Positions 51,599 through 61,509 of a stretch of DNA of 64,000 bases are shown here, in pieces; the first letter of the stretch is position 1, and each line of letters begins with the position of its first letter. The stretch is taken from NCBI RefSeq assembly GCF_028128615.1, contig NZ_AMDP01000002.1:124001-188000 (forward strand), read 5' to 3'. Origin of the DNA: Enterococcus sp. 5H (lineage in GTDB: Bacteria; Bacillota; Bacilli; Lactobacillales; Enterococcaceae). The position numbers and the translations under genes were made by a program. The notes under the pieces are model-generated. The model was not told where the DNA came from, did no database searches, and worked only from the letters and a program-made list of their open reading frames with translations.

Positions 51599-52309
51599 TT
51601 GACAAAAGAAGCAATTTTATATCAACATGGAACTTTAGGTGCCTTGATGGCAGGACTGATGGATGGCACAGAAACAATCGACAATATTCTAAAAAAAGGT
51701 GATTTTGGTATCGGGACATTATCCAGTCTTGACGGAGAGCTAATCATTTTAGATGGAAAAGCTTTTCAAGGAAGAGAAGATGGAGCGTTGCTTGAATTAG
51801 ATGGCGAAATCGAAACTCCTTATGTAGCAGTTACAACATTTAATCCAACACTTCGATCTGATATTGAAGCTTGTGACAATCATAAAATTAGTGAATTAAT
51901 AAGAAAACAATTGAAAAGCGAAAACCTTTTTCATGCAATTAAGCTGCACGGAAACTTTAAAGAGGTTCATATACGTGTAATGCCGAGACAACAAAAACCG
52001 TATAAACGTTTGGTAGAAGTGTCAAAAGATCAACCCGAATTTATTAAAAAAAATGTAACAGGCACCATTGTTGGTTTTTTTACACCAGAGTTGTTTCAAG
52101 GTGTCGCAGCTGCAGACTTTCATTTGCATTTCATTGATGATGAACTGACATTTGGTGGACATTTGATGGATTATACATTGGAAACTGGTATTTTAGAAAT
52201 TCAAGCAATGGATTCTTTACTACAACACTTTCCTAAAAATGATGAGACGTTTATCCATACATCCATAGATTATGCAGACTTAGATAAAGAAATTCAACAA
52301 ACTGAATAA
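51599..52309 (+). CDS. alsD: Alpha-acetolactate decarboxylase
   Basis: 236-aa enzyme converting acetolactate to acetoin. The metal-binding histidines are in FHLHFIDD, with GGHLMDYTLE following, and the N-terminal QHGTLGALMAGLMDG and TLSSLDGELIILDGKAFQ motifs are typical. TTG 51599 is preferred because GAAGGG lies eight bases upstream; GTG 51590 overlaps that site. No alsS (acetolactate synthase) gene is adjacent, so alsD is separate from its usual partner. Confidence 0.92.
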   Translation: MTKEAILYQHGTLGALMAGLMDGTETIDNILKKGDFGIGTLSSLDGELIILDGKAFQGREDGALLELDGEIETPYVAVTTFNPTLRSDIEACDNHKISELIRKQLKSENLFHAIKLHGNFKEVHIRVMPRQQKPYKRLVEVSKDQPEFIKKNVTGTIVGFFTPELFQGVAAADFHLHFIDDELTFGGHLMDYTLETGILEIQAMDSLLQHFPKNDETFIHTSIDYADLDKEIQQTE

Positions 52310-52349
52310 GAGTAAATAAAAAAGAGCGGCGCGAACAAATTTTGTTATA

Positions 52350-52395
52350 CAAAAAAACTCCAAAAGCTAGATTTTCAGGTCTAACTTTTGGGAGT
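52350..52395 (-). terminator. Terminator of rnhC
   Basis: ACTCC.AAAAGCTAGA / TCTAACTTTTGGGAGT stem; the T run is on the minus strand, so it mainly serves rnhC. Confidence 0.7.
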
Positions 52396-52405
52396 GGTCC
52401 ACTTT

Positions 52406-53344
52406 CTATTTTTTAAGAAGTTGTTTTGCTTTTTCAGTGTTAGCAAAATGAAGTTTCGTGTATTTACTTAACAGTTCCATACCGCCTTTTTCTAAAACTT
52501 TTGCCGCGATTTTATCTGCAGTACTGCCAGCACCAGAGGGAACCTTTATCCCCAATTCTGCAGATTCTTTGTCTAGTTCTTCAAGGAATGCGGCACGACT
52601 AATGATCGAAGCGGCAGCTACAGCCACATGATATTGCTCTCCTTTTGTTATAAAATAAAGCTTTTCAGTTACTTGATTTTTTTCACTCTTAACGTATTTT
52701 TTAAAATTAGCCTCTGGAGTAAATTGGTCAATTAAAATGGCATCTGGCTTTATGGGTGCAAGTTCATTTAATAGTAAATAAATTGCTTGATTATGCAGTG
52801 CAACTTTCATATGAACAGCATTGTATTTAGGTTGTATTTGATTGTATTTTTCTGGCTCAACAATGAGTAATTTATACGGAATTATTTCTTTTATGACTGT
52901 TGAAAGATTGATAATTTGTGGATCAGTCAATTCTTTGGAATCTCTAACACCTAAGGCTTTTAATTTCGCTACCATATCTTTATCAACATAAGCAGCACAC
53001 ACAGTAACAGGTCCAAAATAGCTACCATTACCAACTTCATCACTACCTAAAACAGAGAGTTGACTGAAATTTGCTGGTAATGTGTTGGTGTTGTTTTTTT
53101 TACTAGTAGATGAAGATTTGGAACTTTTACTTGACGTTGAAATGCCCCATTTAGCGGCAATACGCTCAGCATCTGGTCCTTGAAAAACCACTTTGCCTGA
53201 TGTGTAAGCAGTGATCGTTGTAGTACCAACTTTTGCAATAAAATCAGTATAAGGGATATTTTTATTTAAACGATTTTTTTCATAAGATACACGCATTTGA
53301 TTCATTTTATCTTTAGTTACTTTAATGACATGTGTTTGAGACAT
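52406..53344 (-). CDS. rnhC: Ribonuclease HIII
   Basis: 312-aa RNase H type 2 enzyme that removes RNA from RNA-DNA hybrids. N-terminal TBP-like substrate-binding domain (residues ~1-85), a Ser/Lys-rich linker, then the catalytic domain with the D and E of LGSDEVGNGSYFGPV, ILIDQF and the C-terminal ASIISRAAFLEEL. Length and domain order match RNase HIII of Firmicutes. Monocistronic, divergent from the rimP operon. Confidence 0.94.
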   Translation of the reverse strand: MSQTHVIKVTKDKMNQMRVSYEKNRLNKNIPYTDFIAKVGTTTITAYTSGKVVFQGPDAERIAAKWGISTSSKSSKSSSTSKKNNTNTLPANFSQLSVLGSDEVGNGSYFGPVTVCAAYVDKDMVAKLKALGVRDSKELTDPQIINLSTVIKEIIPYKLLIVEPEKYNQIQPKYNAVHMKVALHNQAIYLLLNELAPIKPDAILIDQFTPEANFKKYVKSEKNQVTEKLYFITKGEQYHVAVAAASIISRAAFLEELDKESAELGIKVPSGAGSTADKIAAKVLEKGGMELLSKYTKLHFANTEKAKQLLKK

Positions 53345-53452
53345 CTTTGAGCTCCTTTCGACTTTTCTTATCTATAGTAAAACAAAAGAATAAAAAAAGG
53401 AAGCAGCTGTCTGGTGAGAAAATGAATAGAAGAGCCAATTAATAATGAAAAT

Positions 53453-53481
53453 TTGAGTTTTCAGAAAATATGTGGTAAAAT
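53453..53481 (+). promoter_or_regulatory. Promoter of rimP-nusA-infB operon
   Basis: TTGAGT, 17 bases, TAAAAT, at the start of a leader of about 290 bases. Confidence 0.65.
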
Positions 53482-53506
53482 AACTTGTAAGTAATGATAC
53501 TAGTCG

Positions 53507-53535
53507 GAGTGAGCGGATTTCTGCTCACTCTTTTT
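53507..53535 (+). terminator. Leader hairpin / attenuator before rimP
   Basis: GAGTGAGC / GCTCACTC stem, 8-base loop, five T, about 20 bases after the expected transcription start and 230 bases before rimP. A terminator so near the promoter suggests attenuation or a small leader RNA; a second hairpin (GTGAGGA / TCCTCGC) lies around 53635-53675. Confidence 0.65.
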
Positions 53536-53768
53536 AATGGAATAACATGAAAAGGAATGCTTTAGCTGCTGGTTTTTCGGATTCGAAAGGGTCAATTTAG
53601 ATATCCTTTCATAATTCATTTGCATTAGCTAAATAGTGAGGACTGAATAGAAAAATGTAACGATATCCTCGCTTTGTAATTGCCAGCAATTAGTTTGTGG
53701 CAAAACGATTTATTCCGCTTTTCATAACTAGTACGTCGTTACATAAATCTCGTAAGGAGGCGAAAATT

Positions 53769-54242
53769 TTGAGTAGTGTTGTGGAAACTGTTACCGAGTT
53801 AGTCACACCAATCTTAGAAAAACAAAATTTTGAACTTGTAGAAGTAGAGTTTGTCAAGGAAGGTAAGAACTGGTTTCTCCGTGTATTTATTGATAAAGAA
53901 GGCGGCATTGATATTGAGGAATGCGCATTTGTCAGTGAGCAGCTTAGTGAGCAACTTGACGCTATGAACCCTGATCCTATTCCGCAGGCTTACTTTTTAG
54001 AAGTATCCTCTCCGGGAGCTGAACGTCCGTTGAAAAAGGAAAAAGATTATGAACAAGCAGTTGGTGAATATATTCATGTATCACTATACCAAGCAATTGA
54101 CGGCGAAAAACAATTCGAAGGTACTCTAAAATCAGTTGACGAAAATCAATTGACCTTGACAGTTAAAATTAAAACAAGAGTCAAAGACTATACATTTGAA
54201 CGAAAAAACATTGCAAAAGCTCGTTTGGCAATTCAATTTTAA
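53769..54242 (+). CDS. rimP: Ribosome maturation factor RimP
   Basis: 157-aa protein needed for 30S subunit maturation. N-terminal alpha/beta domain with [37 protein letters not shown] and [16 protein letters not shown], then a small SH3-like C-terminal barrel. The start is TTG 53769 behind TAAGGAGGCG; the frame is open 24 codons upstream without a site. First gene of the conserved translation operon. Confidence 0.93.
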   Translation: MSSVVETVTELVTPILEKQNFELVEVEFVKEGKNWFLRVFIDKEGGIDIEECAFVSEQLSEQLDAMNPDPIPQAYFLEVSSPGAERPLKKEKDYEQAVGEYIHVSLYQAIDGEKQFEGTLKSVDENQLTLTVKIKTRVKDYTFERKNIAKARLAIQF

Positions 54243-54363
54243 GCAATAAAATACTAAACAAAAATTGACATTTTTGTTTACAGCGGGCTGCAAAGTTAAA
54301 CCTAGACAGGTTAAACAGCTCTGTTCAACTTTCATTTAATACAGTAGGAGGAAATATAAAAAA

Positions 54364-55539
54364 ATGAGCAAAGAAATGTTGAATGCATTGGATGCATTAG
54401 AAGCTGAAAAAGGTATTTCTAAGGAAACAGTGATTGAAGCATTGGAAGCAGCGTTAGTTTCTGCATACAAAAGACATTATGGACAAGCAACAAACGTAGA
54501 AGTTGAATTTGATTCAAAAAAAGGCAACATTCACGTTTATGCAGTCAAAGAAGTAACAGAAGAAGTATTTGATTCACAACTTGAGGTTTCATTGAAAGAT
54601 GCAATGGAGGTCAACAAAGCTTACGAAATCGGTGATAAAATCCGTTTTGAAGTAACACCGAAAGATTTTGGTCGGATTGCAGCACAAACAGCTAAGCAAG
54701 TTATTTTACAACGTGTTCGTGAAGCTGAAAGAAATATTATCTACAACGAGTTTAGTGCCTATGAAAATGACATTATGCAAGGAATTGTTGAAAGACAAGA
54801 CCGCCGTTATATCTACGTGAATTTAGGTAAAATCGAAGCTGTTTTATCAAAACAAGACCAAATGCCAAATGAATTTTATCAACCTCATGACCGTATTAAG
54901 GTATACGTTTCAAGAGTTGAAAATACATCTAAAGGTCCGCAAGTTTTTGTAAGTCGCAGCCATCCAGATTTATTGAAGCGATTATTTGAACAAGAAATTC
55001 CGGAAGTGTATGATGGTATTGTAGAGATTGTAAGTATTGCTCGTGAAGCAGGCGACCGTTCAAAAGTTTCCGTTCGCTCAACTGATCCAAACATTGACCC
55101 TGTAGGAACTTGTGTGGGACCAAAAGGTCAACGTGTGCAAGCGATTGTTAATGAATTAAAAGGTGAAAACATGGATATCGTTGAATGGAACGAAGATCCG
55201 GCAATCTTCATTAGTAATGCATTAAATCCAGCACAAGTAGTAGATGTTATTTTTGATCCTACAAATAATAAAGCTTGTACGGTTGTTGTACCAGATTATC
55301 AATTATCATTAGCGATTGGTAAACGGGGTCAAAACGCTCGTTTAGCAGCTAAACTAACTGGTTTCAAGATCGACATTAAACCTGAGTCTGAAATGGAAGC
55401 ATTTTACGCTCAACAAGCTGAGAATGAAGGAACTCCTGAAGAAGAAGCTTATGATGAACAAATTGTAGAATCAGATATGACTGCAGATGATTATGAAAAT
55501 GTTGAATTTGAAGAACAAGCAGCAGAAAACGAAGAATAA
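54364..55539 (+). CDS. nusA: Transcription termination/antitermination factor NusA
   Basis: 391-aa RNA polymerase-binding factor. N-terminal domain (to about residue 125), S1 domain (about 130-200, GIVERQDRRYIYVNLGKIEAVL) and two KH domains (VGTCVGPKGQRVQAIVNELKGE in parts; LAIGKRGQNARLAAKLTG). An acidic tail follows. AGGAGG site before the ATG. About 120 bases separate it from rimP, including a small repeat structure that may tune expression. Confidence 0.95.
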   Translation: MSKEMLNALDALEAEKGISKETVIEALEAALVSAYKRHYGQATNVEVEFDSKKGNIHVYAVKEVTEEVFDSQLEVSLKDAMEVNKAYEIGDKIRFEVTPKDFGRIAAQTAKQVILQRVREAERNIIYNEFSAYENDIMQGIVERQDRRYIYVNLGKIEAVLSKQDQMPNEFYQPHDRIKVYVSRVENTSKGPQVFVSRSHPDLLKRLFEQEIPEVYDGIVEIVSIAREAGDRSKVSVRSTDPNIDPVGTCVGPKGQRVQAIVNELKGENMDIVEWNEDPAIFISNALNPAQVVDVIFDPTNNKACTVVVPDYQLSLAIGKRGQNARLAAKLTGFKIDIKPESEMEAFYAQQAENEGTPEEEAYDEQIVESDMTADDYENVEFEEQAAENEE

Positions 55540-55563
55540 GTCTAACGTACTGGAGGGAACAAC

Positions 55564-55860
55564 ATGAAAAAAAGAAAAGTCCCGATGCGTAAGTCTGTTG
55601 TTTCAGGTGAAATGAAACCTAAAAAAGAATTAGTGCGAATCACGCGTTCTAAAGAAGGTGAAGTAGCGATTGATCCTACTGGTAAAATGCCGGGACGCGG
55701 TGCCTATGTGGCTTTAGAGCCTAAAGAAGTTCAAGATGCGTGGGATAAACATATTCTTGATCGTGTACTAGAAACAGCTTTGACTGATGAGTTTTATCAA
55801 GAATTATTAGACTACGTTGAACATCAAAAAGCCCGTAAAGAGCTGTTTGGCAATGAATAA
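55564..55860 (+). CDS. YlxR family protein (RnpM-type, RNase P modulator)
   Basis: 98-aa basic protein of the YlxR family, in which RnpM binds RNase P RNA and modulates its activity. It has the conserved KKELVRITRSKEGEVAIDP and PGRGAYV motifs. TGGAGGG precedes the ATG. Located 24 bases after nusA and overlapping ylxQ by eight bases. Confidence 0.9.
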   Translation: MKKRKVPMRKSVVSGEMKPKKELVRITRSKEGEVAIDPTGKMPGRGAYVALEPKEVQDAWDKHILDRVLETALTDEFYQELLDYVEHQKARKELFGNE

Positions 55861-56155
55861 AGAAAAAGTATTAAATCTATTAGGTTTGGCAATGAGAGCT
55901 GGAAAACTAGTGACTGGTGAAGGATTGACCATTGGTGATATTCGCAGCAGCAAAGCAAAATTTGTCTTTGTTGCCGCCGATGCTAGTGAAAATACAAGAA
56001 AAAAAATTAAGGACAAATGTTCTTATTACAATGTTCCTTGGGATGACTCGTTCGTCCAATCGGAGATTAGCCATGCAATCGGTAGAACACGTATGGTTAT
56101 TGGAATCAACGATCAAGGTTTTGCGACTAAATTCAAGGAACTAATCAAAGGTTAG
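55853..56155 (+). CDS. YlxQ, L7Ae-family RNA-binding protein
   Basis: 100-aa ribosomal-protein L7Ae-like K-turn binding protein: LLGLAMRAGKLVTGEG, VFVAADASENTRKKIKDKC, and SHAIGRTRMVIGI are family hallmarks. The start ATG 55853 lies inside the end of the YlxR gene (eight-base overlap), giving the expected N-terminus MNKEKVLN; there is no strong ribosome site, so it is probably coupled. Confidence 0.9.
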   Translation: MNKEKVLNLLGLAMRAGKLVTGEGLTIGDIRSSKAKFVFVAADASENTRKKIKDKCSYYNVPWDDSFVQSEISHAIGRTRMVIGINDQGFATKFKELIKG

Positions 56156-56167
56156 GAAGGTGATTGC

Positions 56168-58690
56168 ATGGGGAAAAAGAGAATTTATGAATTAGCAAAA
56201 GAAATCAATCAATCGAGCAAAGACGTAGTGGAGAAAGCACATGCACTAGGCATGGATGTGAAAAATCACATGGGCGCAATTTCCTCTGATGAAGAGTCAA
56301 AACTTCGTCAATCATTCGGAGGAAACAAACCAGCAAGTTCACAACAAAAACCGATGGCTAAACCACAAACTGCACAAAACAGCCAACCACATGGAAAACC
56401 AGCAAATCAAAAGCCAGCTAACCAAAACGGGCAAAAGCCAAACCAAAATCAACACAGACCGCAACAACAAAATAACCAACAGCGTCCACCGCAAAATGGA
56501 CAACATCAAAACCGTCCGGCACAAGCAGGACAACAAAATAATCAAAATCGTAATAACCAAAATCGAAATACACAAGGAAGCAGCCAAAATATGACTCAAA
56601 ATCGTCCAAACCAAGGGCAACAAAATCGTCCAGCACAAGCAGGACAACAGAATAACCAAAATCGTAGTAATCAAAACAACCAAAGCACTCAAAATAGAAA
56701 TACGCAAAATAACACTCAAAACACGAACCAAGGACAAAATAATCAAAATCGTACGAATAATAACAACAACAGTAACTACGGAAACCGCAACAACAGCTTT
56801 GGCGGAGGCGGACAAAATCGCAACCGTAACGGTTATAATAACCAAAACCGTAATCGTTTCAACAAAAAAGGTAAAAAAGGTAAATATCAAGAATCAACAA
56901 AACCTGCAGTGCCAGCACGTAAATTCCGTGAATTACCTGATGTTTTAGAATATACAGAAGGTATGAATGTAGCAGATATTGCGAAAAAAATTCACCGCGA
57001 ACCAGCAGAGATCATCAAAAAATTATTCATGATGGGTGTTATGGTCAACCAAAATCAATCATTGGATAAAGAAACAATTGAACTTTTAGCTGTTGACTAC
57101 GGCATGGAACCACAAGAAAAAGTCCAAGTTGATGTAGCTGATATTGATAAATTCTTTGAACCAGAAGCTTTGGTAGAAGAAAATCTTGTAACTCGTCCGC
57201 CAGTTGTAACAATCATGGGTCACGTTGACCATGGTAAAACAACTCTGTTGGATACGTTACGTAATTCAAGAGTAACATCTGGTGAAGCTGGAGGTATTAC
57301 TCAGCATATCGGTGCTTACCAAATTGATATTGACGGCAAACCAATTACTTTCTTGGATACTCCTGGACATGCTGCGTTTACAAGTATGCGTGCGCGTGGA
57401 GCTGGAATCACTGATATTACTATTTTAGTAGTAGCTGCTGATGACGGTGTAATGCCGCAAACGATTGAAGCGATTAACCATGCGAAAGCTGCAGAAGTGC
57501 CAATTATTGTAGCGGTTAACAAAGTGGATAAGCCAGGTGCAAATCCAGATCACGTAAAACAAGAATTAAGTGAACATGGCTTAATCCCAGAAGAATGGGG
57601 CGGAGAAACAATCTTCGTAAACATCTCAGCGAAATTTAATCAAAATATTGATGAGTTACTTGAAAATATTCTATTAATTGCTGAAGTAGAAGACTTGAAA
57701 GCTGACCCAACTCAACGTGCGATTGGTACAGTTATCGAAGCTCGTTTAGACAAAGGAAAAGGTCCAGTTGCGACATTACTTGTTCAACAAGGTTCGCTAA
57801 AAGTTGGAGATCCGATTGTTGTTGGTAATACATTTGGTCGTGTACGTGTGATGACAAATGATATTGGTCGTCGTGATAAAGCTGTAGGTCCAGCAACTCC
57901 AGTTGAGATTACTGGATTAAATGATGTACCTCAAGCAGGAGACCGTTTCGTAGTCTTTGAAGATGAAAAAACAGCGCGTCAAGCTGGTGAAGAACGTGGT
58001 AAACGTGCAGTTCTTGAACAACGTTCAGCAAATAACCGAGTAACCCTTGACAACTTGTTTGAAAGTCTTAAAGAAGGCGAATTGAAAGATGTAAATGTCA
58101 TCATCAAAGCTGATGTTCAAGGTACAGCTGAAGCTTTAGCTGCTAGTTTGCAAAAAATCGATGTTGAAGGCGTTCGAGTTAAGATCGTTCACTCAGCAGT
58201 TGGTGCTATCAATGAAAGTGATGTTACTTTAGCTGCAGCAAGTAATGCGATTATTATTGGATTTAACGTTCGTCCGACACCGCAAGCAAAACAACAAGCA
58301 GAGCAAGAAGAAGTAGATATTCGTCTGCACCGTATCATCTACAAAGCAATTGAAGAAATTGAAACAGCGATGAAAGGAATGCTTGATCCTGAGTTTGAAG
58401 AAAAAATTACAGGTCAAATGGCAGTCCGTGAATTATACAAAGTTTCTAAAGTCGGTACAATTGCTGGGTGTTACGTAACAGAAGGATTCATTCGCCGTGA
58501 TAGCGGAGTTCGTGTAATTCGTGATGGTATCGTAATCTTAGAAGGTAAACTAGCTAGTTTGAAACGTTTCAAAGATGATGCTAAAGAAGTTAAACTTGGC
58601 TTTGAATGTGGCGCAATGATCGAAAACTTCAACGATCTTAAAGTTGATGATGTTATCGAAGGCTTTGTAATGGAAGAAATTAAAAAGTAA
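56168..58690 (+). CDS. infB: Translation initiation factor IF-2
   Basis: 840-aa GTPase that places initiator tRNA on the ribosome. N-terminal IF2_N module (residues ~1-45), a long low-complexity linker rich in Asn, Gln, Arg and Gly (about 48-245), a second IF2_N (about 260-315), then the G domain with G1 GHVDHGKT, G3 DTPGHAAF, G4 NKVDKP, then domains II-IV ending in FVMEEIKK. The repetitive linker yields long mirror frames on the minus strand that are not genes. Confidence 0.96.
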   Translation: MGKKRIYELAKEINQSSKDVVEKAHALGMDVKNHMGAISSDEESKLRQSFGGNKPASSQQKPMAKPQTAQNSQPHGKPANQKPANQNGQKPNQNQHRPQQQNNQQRPPQNGQHQNRPAQAGQQNNQNRNNQNRNTQGSSQNMTQNRPNQGQQNRPAQAGQQNNQNRSNQNNQSTQNRNTQNNTQNTNQGQNNQNRTNNNNNSNYGNRNNSFGGGGQNRNRNGYNNQNRNRFNKKGKKGKYQESTKPAVPARKFRELPDVLEYTEGMNVADIAKKIHREPAEIIKKLFMMGVMVNQNQSLDKETIELLAVDYGMEPQEKVQVDVADIDKFFEPEALVEENLVTRPPVVTIMGHVDHGKTTLLDTLRNSRVTSGEAGGITQHIGAYQIDIDGKPITFLDTPGHAAFTSMRARGAGITDITILVVAADDGVMPQTIEAINHAKAAEVPIIVAVNKVDKPGANPDHVKQELSEHGLIPEEWGGETIFVNISAKFNQNIDELLENILLIAEVEDLKADPTQRAIGTVIEARLDKGKGPVATLLVQQGSLKVGDPIVVGNTFGRVRVMTNDIGRRDKAVGPATPVEITGLNDVPQAGDRFVVFEDEKTARQAGEERGKRAVLEQRSANNRVTLDNLFESLKEGELKDVNVIIKADVQGTAEALAASLQKIDVEGVRVKIVHSAVGAINESDVTLAAASNAIIIGFNVRPTPQAKQQAEQEEVDIRLHRIIYKAIEEIETAMKGMLDPEFEEKITGQMAVRELYKVSKVGTIAGCYVTEGFIRRDSGVRVIRDGIVILEGKLASLKRFKDDAKEVKLGFECGAMIENFNDLKVDDVIEGFVMEEIKK

Positions 58691-58723
58691 AAATACTAAA
58701 ATATAGAAAGAAGGAGCAACAGT

Positions 58724-59071
58724 ATGGCAAATTATCGTGACCGTCGTGTAGGTCAAGAAATCATGCGTGAAATCAATGATATTTTGAGAAAACGTGTAAG
58801 AGATCCTCGTGTAGAAGGTATTACTATTACCGATGTTCGTGTGACTGGCGACTTGCAACAAGCAACGATTTACTACAGTTTGTTATCTGATCTAGCTTCT
58901 GATCAACAAAAAGCGCAACAAGGATTGGATAAAGCAAAAGGATTGATTCGCAAAGAATTAGGTCAGCGTCTAACATTATATAAAACGCCAGAGCTAATCT
59001 TTGAAAAAGACGAATCTGTTCAATATGGAAATCATATTGACGAATTGATTCGTAAGTTGAATCAAGAATAG
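58724..59071 (+). CDS. rbfA: Ribosome-binding factor A
   Basis: 115-aa KH-like 30S maturation factor acting on the 16S rRNA 5' helix. Typical start [18 protein letters not shown], central [21 protein letters not shown] and C-terminal [27 protein letters not shown] site before the ATG. Last gene before a strong terminator; truB follows only after a MarR/MFS/lectin insertion of about 4 kb. Confidence 0.94.
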   Translation: MANYRDRRVGQEIMREINDILRKRVRDPRVEGITITDVRVTGDLQQATIYYSLLSDLASDQQKAQQGLDKAKGLIRKELGQRLTLYKTPELIFEKDESVQYGNHIDELIRKLNQE

Positions 59072-59073
59072 GT

Positions 59074-59120
59074 AAAAAGCTGAGCTGGAACTATTTATTA
59101 GTTCCAGCTCAGCTTTTTTT
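59074..59120 (+). terminator. Terminator of rimP-rbfA operon
   Basis: AAAAAGCTGAGCTGGAACT / AGTTCCAGCTCAGCTTTTT perfect stem of about 19 bp with T run. Confidence 0.92.
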
Positions 59121-59144
59121 ACCAAAAATAACCGTTATTATAGA

Positions 59145-59173
59145 TTGAAATAAATCATGAAATTCAATATACT
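59145..59173 (+). promoter_or_regulatory. Promoter of MarR gene
   Basis: TTGAAA, 17 bases, TATACT, 33 bases before ATG 59206. Confidence 0.65.
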
Positions 59174-59205
59174 GTACATAACGTGAATCTATTGGAGGAA
59201 AAGTC

Positions 59206-59673
59206 ATGGACAAAAAAGACCAAGTTCTATTAAGTGTCAGAGAGTTATTTAACAAAAAATCTTGGCTTGATAAACTAAAAATGGAAGAACAACTAAATGA
59301 ATATAAACCTTCTGAAGTTCACTGTATCGAATTTATCGGGAAAAATAAAGATACAAATGTTACCAAACTTGCGGAATCTTTATTTATGACTAGAGGCGCA
59401 ATCAGCAAAATAACGAAAAAACTTTTAAAAAAAGGCTCGATTGAAAGTTACCAAAAAGCTGATAACAAAAAAGAAATTTATTTTAAACTAACGGAGCAAG
59501 GGAAAGTCGTTTTTAATACACATGAAAAACTTCATCAAGAGATTCAAGCACGAGACGAAGCTGTTTTTAATCAAATAACAGATAAACAATATAATGCAAT
59601 GCTTGTTTTTTTGGAAAATTACAGCCATCATTTAGATAAAGAAATCGAGAAGCTGAATATAGATCGTAAATGA
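59206..59673 (+). CDS. MarR family transcriptional regulator
   Basis: 155-aa winged-helix dimer of the MarR family. Recognition region NVTKLAESLFMTRGAISKITKKLLKKG and wing SYQKADNKKEIYFKLTEQG. Flanked by its own promoter and terminator and followed by an MFS pump with a palindromic operator, the usual repressor-efflux pair. GGAGG site before the ATG. Ligand unknown. Confidence 0.88.
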   Translation: MDKKDQVLLSVRELFNKKSWLDKLKMEEQLNEYKPSEVHCIEFIGKNKDTNVTKLAESLFMTRGAISKITKKLLKKGSIESYQKADNKKEIYFKLTEQGKVVFNTHEKLHQEIQARDEAVFNQITDKQYNAMLVFLENYSHHLDKEIEKLNIDRK

Positions 59674-59712
59674 GTGTTTTAGTATGCAGAAAAAAAAACA
59701 TAAAATTGTGTA

Positions 59713-59747
59713 AACGTGTGATAATATTATCACCACGTTTTTTTTAA
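59713..59747 (+). terminator. Terminator of MarR gene
   Basis: AACGTGTGATAATA / TATTATCACCACGTT hairpin followed by seven T. Confidence 0.7.
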
Positions 59748-59758
59748 AAAAAATATTG

Positions 59759-59810
59759 TTGACAAGGAAACAATATAGTTGTATGATGGTTATGTTTCTT
59801 AGGAAACATA
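59759..59810 (+). promoter_or_regulatory. Promoter and MarR-type operator of MFS pump
   Basis: TTGACA (59759-59764), 17 bases, TATGAT (59782-59787), then the inverted repeat TATGTTTC-TTAG-GAAACATA (59791-59810) over the expected transcription start. The TTTCTTAGGAAA core resembles known MarR-family sites. Confidence 0.75.
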
Positions 59811-59832
59811 ATATTTTTAAGGAGATTCATAT

Positions 59833-61050
59833 ATGTCTAAATTTAATTATGAAAAAAAACAACAAACGATAGATAAACACGCATTAACCTTTGGATTAAT
59901 TTCAGTGTTTCTTATCGGGGTAGGGTTTAGTATTATTACCCCAGTTATTCCATTTTTGGTAGCACCATATATAAAAAATTCGGCTAACCAAGCAATGGTT
60001 GTGACACTTTTAATTTCAGTTTATGCTTTGTGTATGTTTTTTTCAGCGCCAGTATTAGGTGCTTTGAGTGATAGGTATGGTCGACGTCCGTTGCTTTTGA
60101 TTAGCTTGTTAGGGGCAGCAGTGGGCTTTTTAGTATTTGGCTTAGGAGGAGCGCTTTGGATTTTGTTCGCTGGTCGAATCATTGAAGGGATTACCAGTGG
60201 AAGTATTAGTACTATTTTTGCTTATTTTGCCGATATCACTTCAACAGAAGAACGTACGAAGTATTTTGGTTGGGTAAGTGCTGTTGCTGGTGTTGGTTCC
60301 ATTATGGGGCCAACAATTGGCGGTTTGATTGCAGGAAAATTTGGTTATGCAGCCCCACTTTATTTTGGTGCAATTATTTCGTTATTAAACTTTGTCTATG
60401 GCTGGTTCCTAATGCCTGAAAGCCTTGATAAAAGTGAACGACTACAAGAAATCACGTTTGGCAGAATAAAACCGTTTGTACAGCTTGCGTCTGTTCTGTC
60501 CATTAAGAATCTAAAATGGGTTTTTATTTCAGCTTTTTTACTTTGGATTCCTAGTGGTAGTTTACAAGGAATTTTATCCCAGTTTACAATTGATACATTT
60601 CAGTGGAAACCGGCACTTATTGGTTTAGTTTTTTCAATTATGGGCTTTCAAGATATATTTTCCCAAGGTCTGATTATGCAAAGATTAATTACAAGATTTA
60701 GTGATAAACAAATTGTAGTTTTTGGAATGACTGCTGAAATTTTCGGCTATATTTTGATGGCAGCTTCAAGTTTTTTTACGAATTCGATTCTATTTATTGT
60801 GGGAATGTTTATCTTTGGTTTTGGTGATTCAATTTTTGGTCCAGCATATAATGGGCTTATTTCCAAATCTGTTGATGGAAGTGAACAAGGTCGAGTACAA
60901 GGTGGAAGTCAATCAATTCAAGCCCTGGCGAGGATTATTGGACCAGTTGTCGGGGGAGTTGTTTATGTTTCAGTCAGCCATGCAGCACCAGCTATTATGG
61001 GTGTGATACTTGTCGCGATGGCAATCTTAATTTTAGCTAAAAAGAAATAG
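59833..61050 (+). CDS. MFS drug-efflux transporter
   Basis: 405-aa major facilitator with 12 predicted spans. Motif A reads GALSDRYGRRPLL between spans 2 and 3; GRIIEGITSGSISTIFAYFADIT and AVAGVGSIMGPTIGG (motif C-like) follow. The overall pattern is of TetA/MdtG-like drug antiporters. AAGGAG site before ATG. Probably induced when the neighbouring MarR protein releases its operator. Confidence 0.87.
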   Translation: MSKFNYEKKQQTIDKHALTFGLISVFLIGVGFSIITPVIPFLVAPYIKNSANQAMVVTLLISVYALCMFFSAPVLGALSDRYGRRPLLLISLLGAAVGFLVFGLGGALWILFAGRIIEGITSGSISTIFAYFADITSTEERTKYFGWVSAVAGVGSIMGPTIGGLIAGKFGYAAPLYFGAIISLLNFVYGWFLMPESLDKSERLQEITFGRIKPFVQLASVLSIKNLKWVFISAFLLWIPSGSLQGILSQFTIDTFQWKPALIGLVFSIMGFQDIFSQGLIMQRLITRFSDKQIVVFGMTAEIFGYILMAASSFFTNSILFIVGMFIFGFGDSIFGPAYNGLISKSVDGSEQGRVQGGSQSIQALARIIGPVVGGVVYVSVSHAAPAIMGVILVAMAILILAKKK

Positions 61051-61509
61051 TCAATAAAAAAAGTTGTTTAATGTGTTTGAAACTGATTGAAATTGGATTA
61101 ATAATCAAGAGGTTGCTTCTGACTTCTTTATTTATTCGGTTGTTGGGTATTTGTAGCGTAACTCATTGAGTTTTGCTACAATTTTTTTAATTTCACATTC
61201 AAAATAATCATTTTGGAGGAAAAAAATGACTAAATAGTACCTTGAATGATTGATGTTAATAAATCGATAAAGATCTAAAACATTAATTCTTGTGTTTTTT
61301 CTTGGTAGGAGTTAAGAAGATAATAACTTCTAGGGGATGAAAAATTCAAATTTGGGCATAAATAAACTTTGTGTGAATAATATTTTTTTAAAAATATAGT
61401 AAATTATTGTTATAGAGAGAAATTAATTTCTTTTTATTACTATTGAGAAGGGAATCTACCTAATAAAAGTTGATTAATGAAAAATATACAGTTGAAAGGT
61501 GTGGTTAGG
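61051..61509. other. 459-bp region between MFS and lectin genes
   Basis: Contains dispersed repeat copy 4 (61120-61195), a good ribosome site with a three-codon frame (TTGGAGG before ATGACTAAATAG at 61225), which looks like the remains of a lost gene, and AT-rich DNA leading to the lectin gene. No intact gene. Confidence 0.5.
61120..61195 (+). repeat. Dispersed repeat element, copy 4
   Basis: TGACTTCTTTATTTATTCGG is followed by TGTAGCGTAACTCATTGAG and TTTTGCTACA, a hairpin with the AACTCATTGAGTT core; same layout as copies 1 and 3. Confidence 0.5.

Noticed and set aside
56339-56890. Long minus-strand frame (183 codons, Ile/Leu/Val-rich) opposite infB
   Set aside because: Mirror of the Asn/Gln codon-rich linker of IF-2; no ribosome site and unnatural composition.
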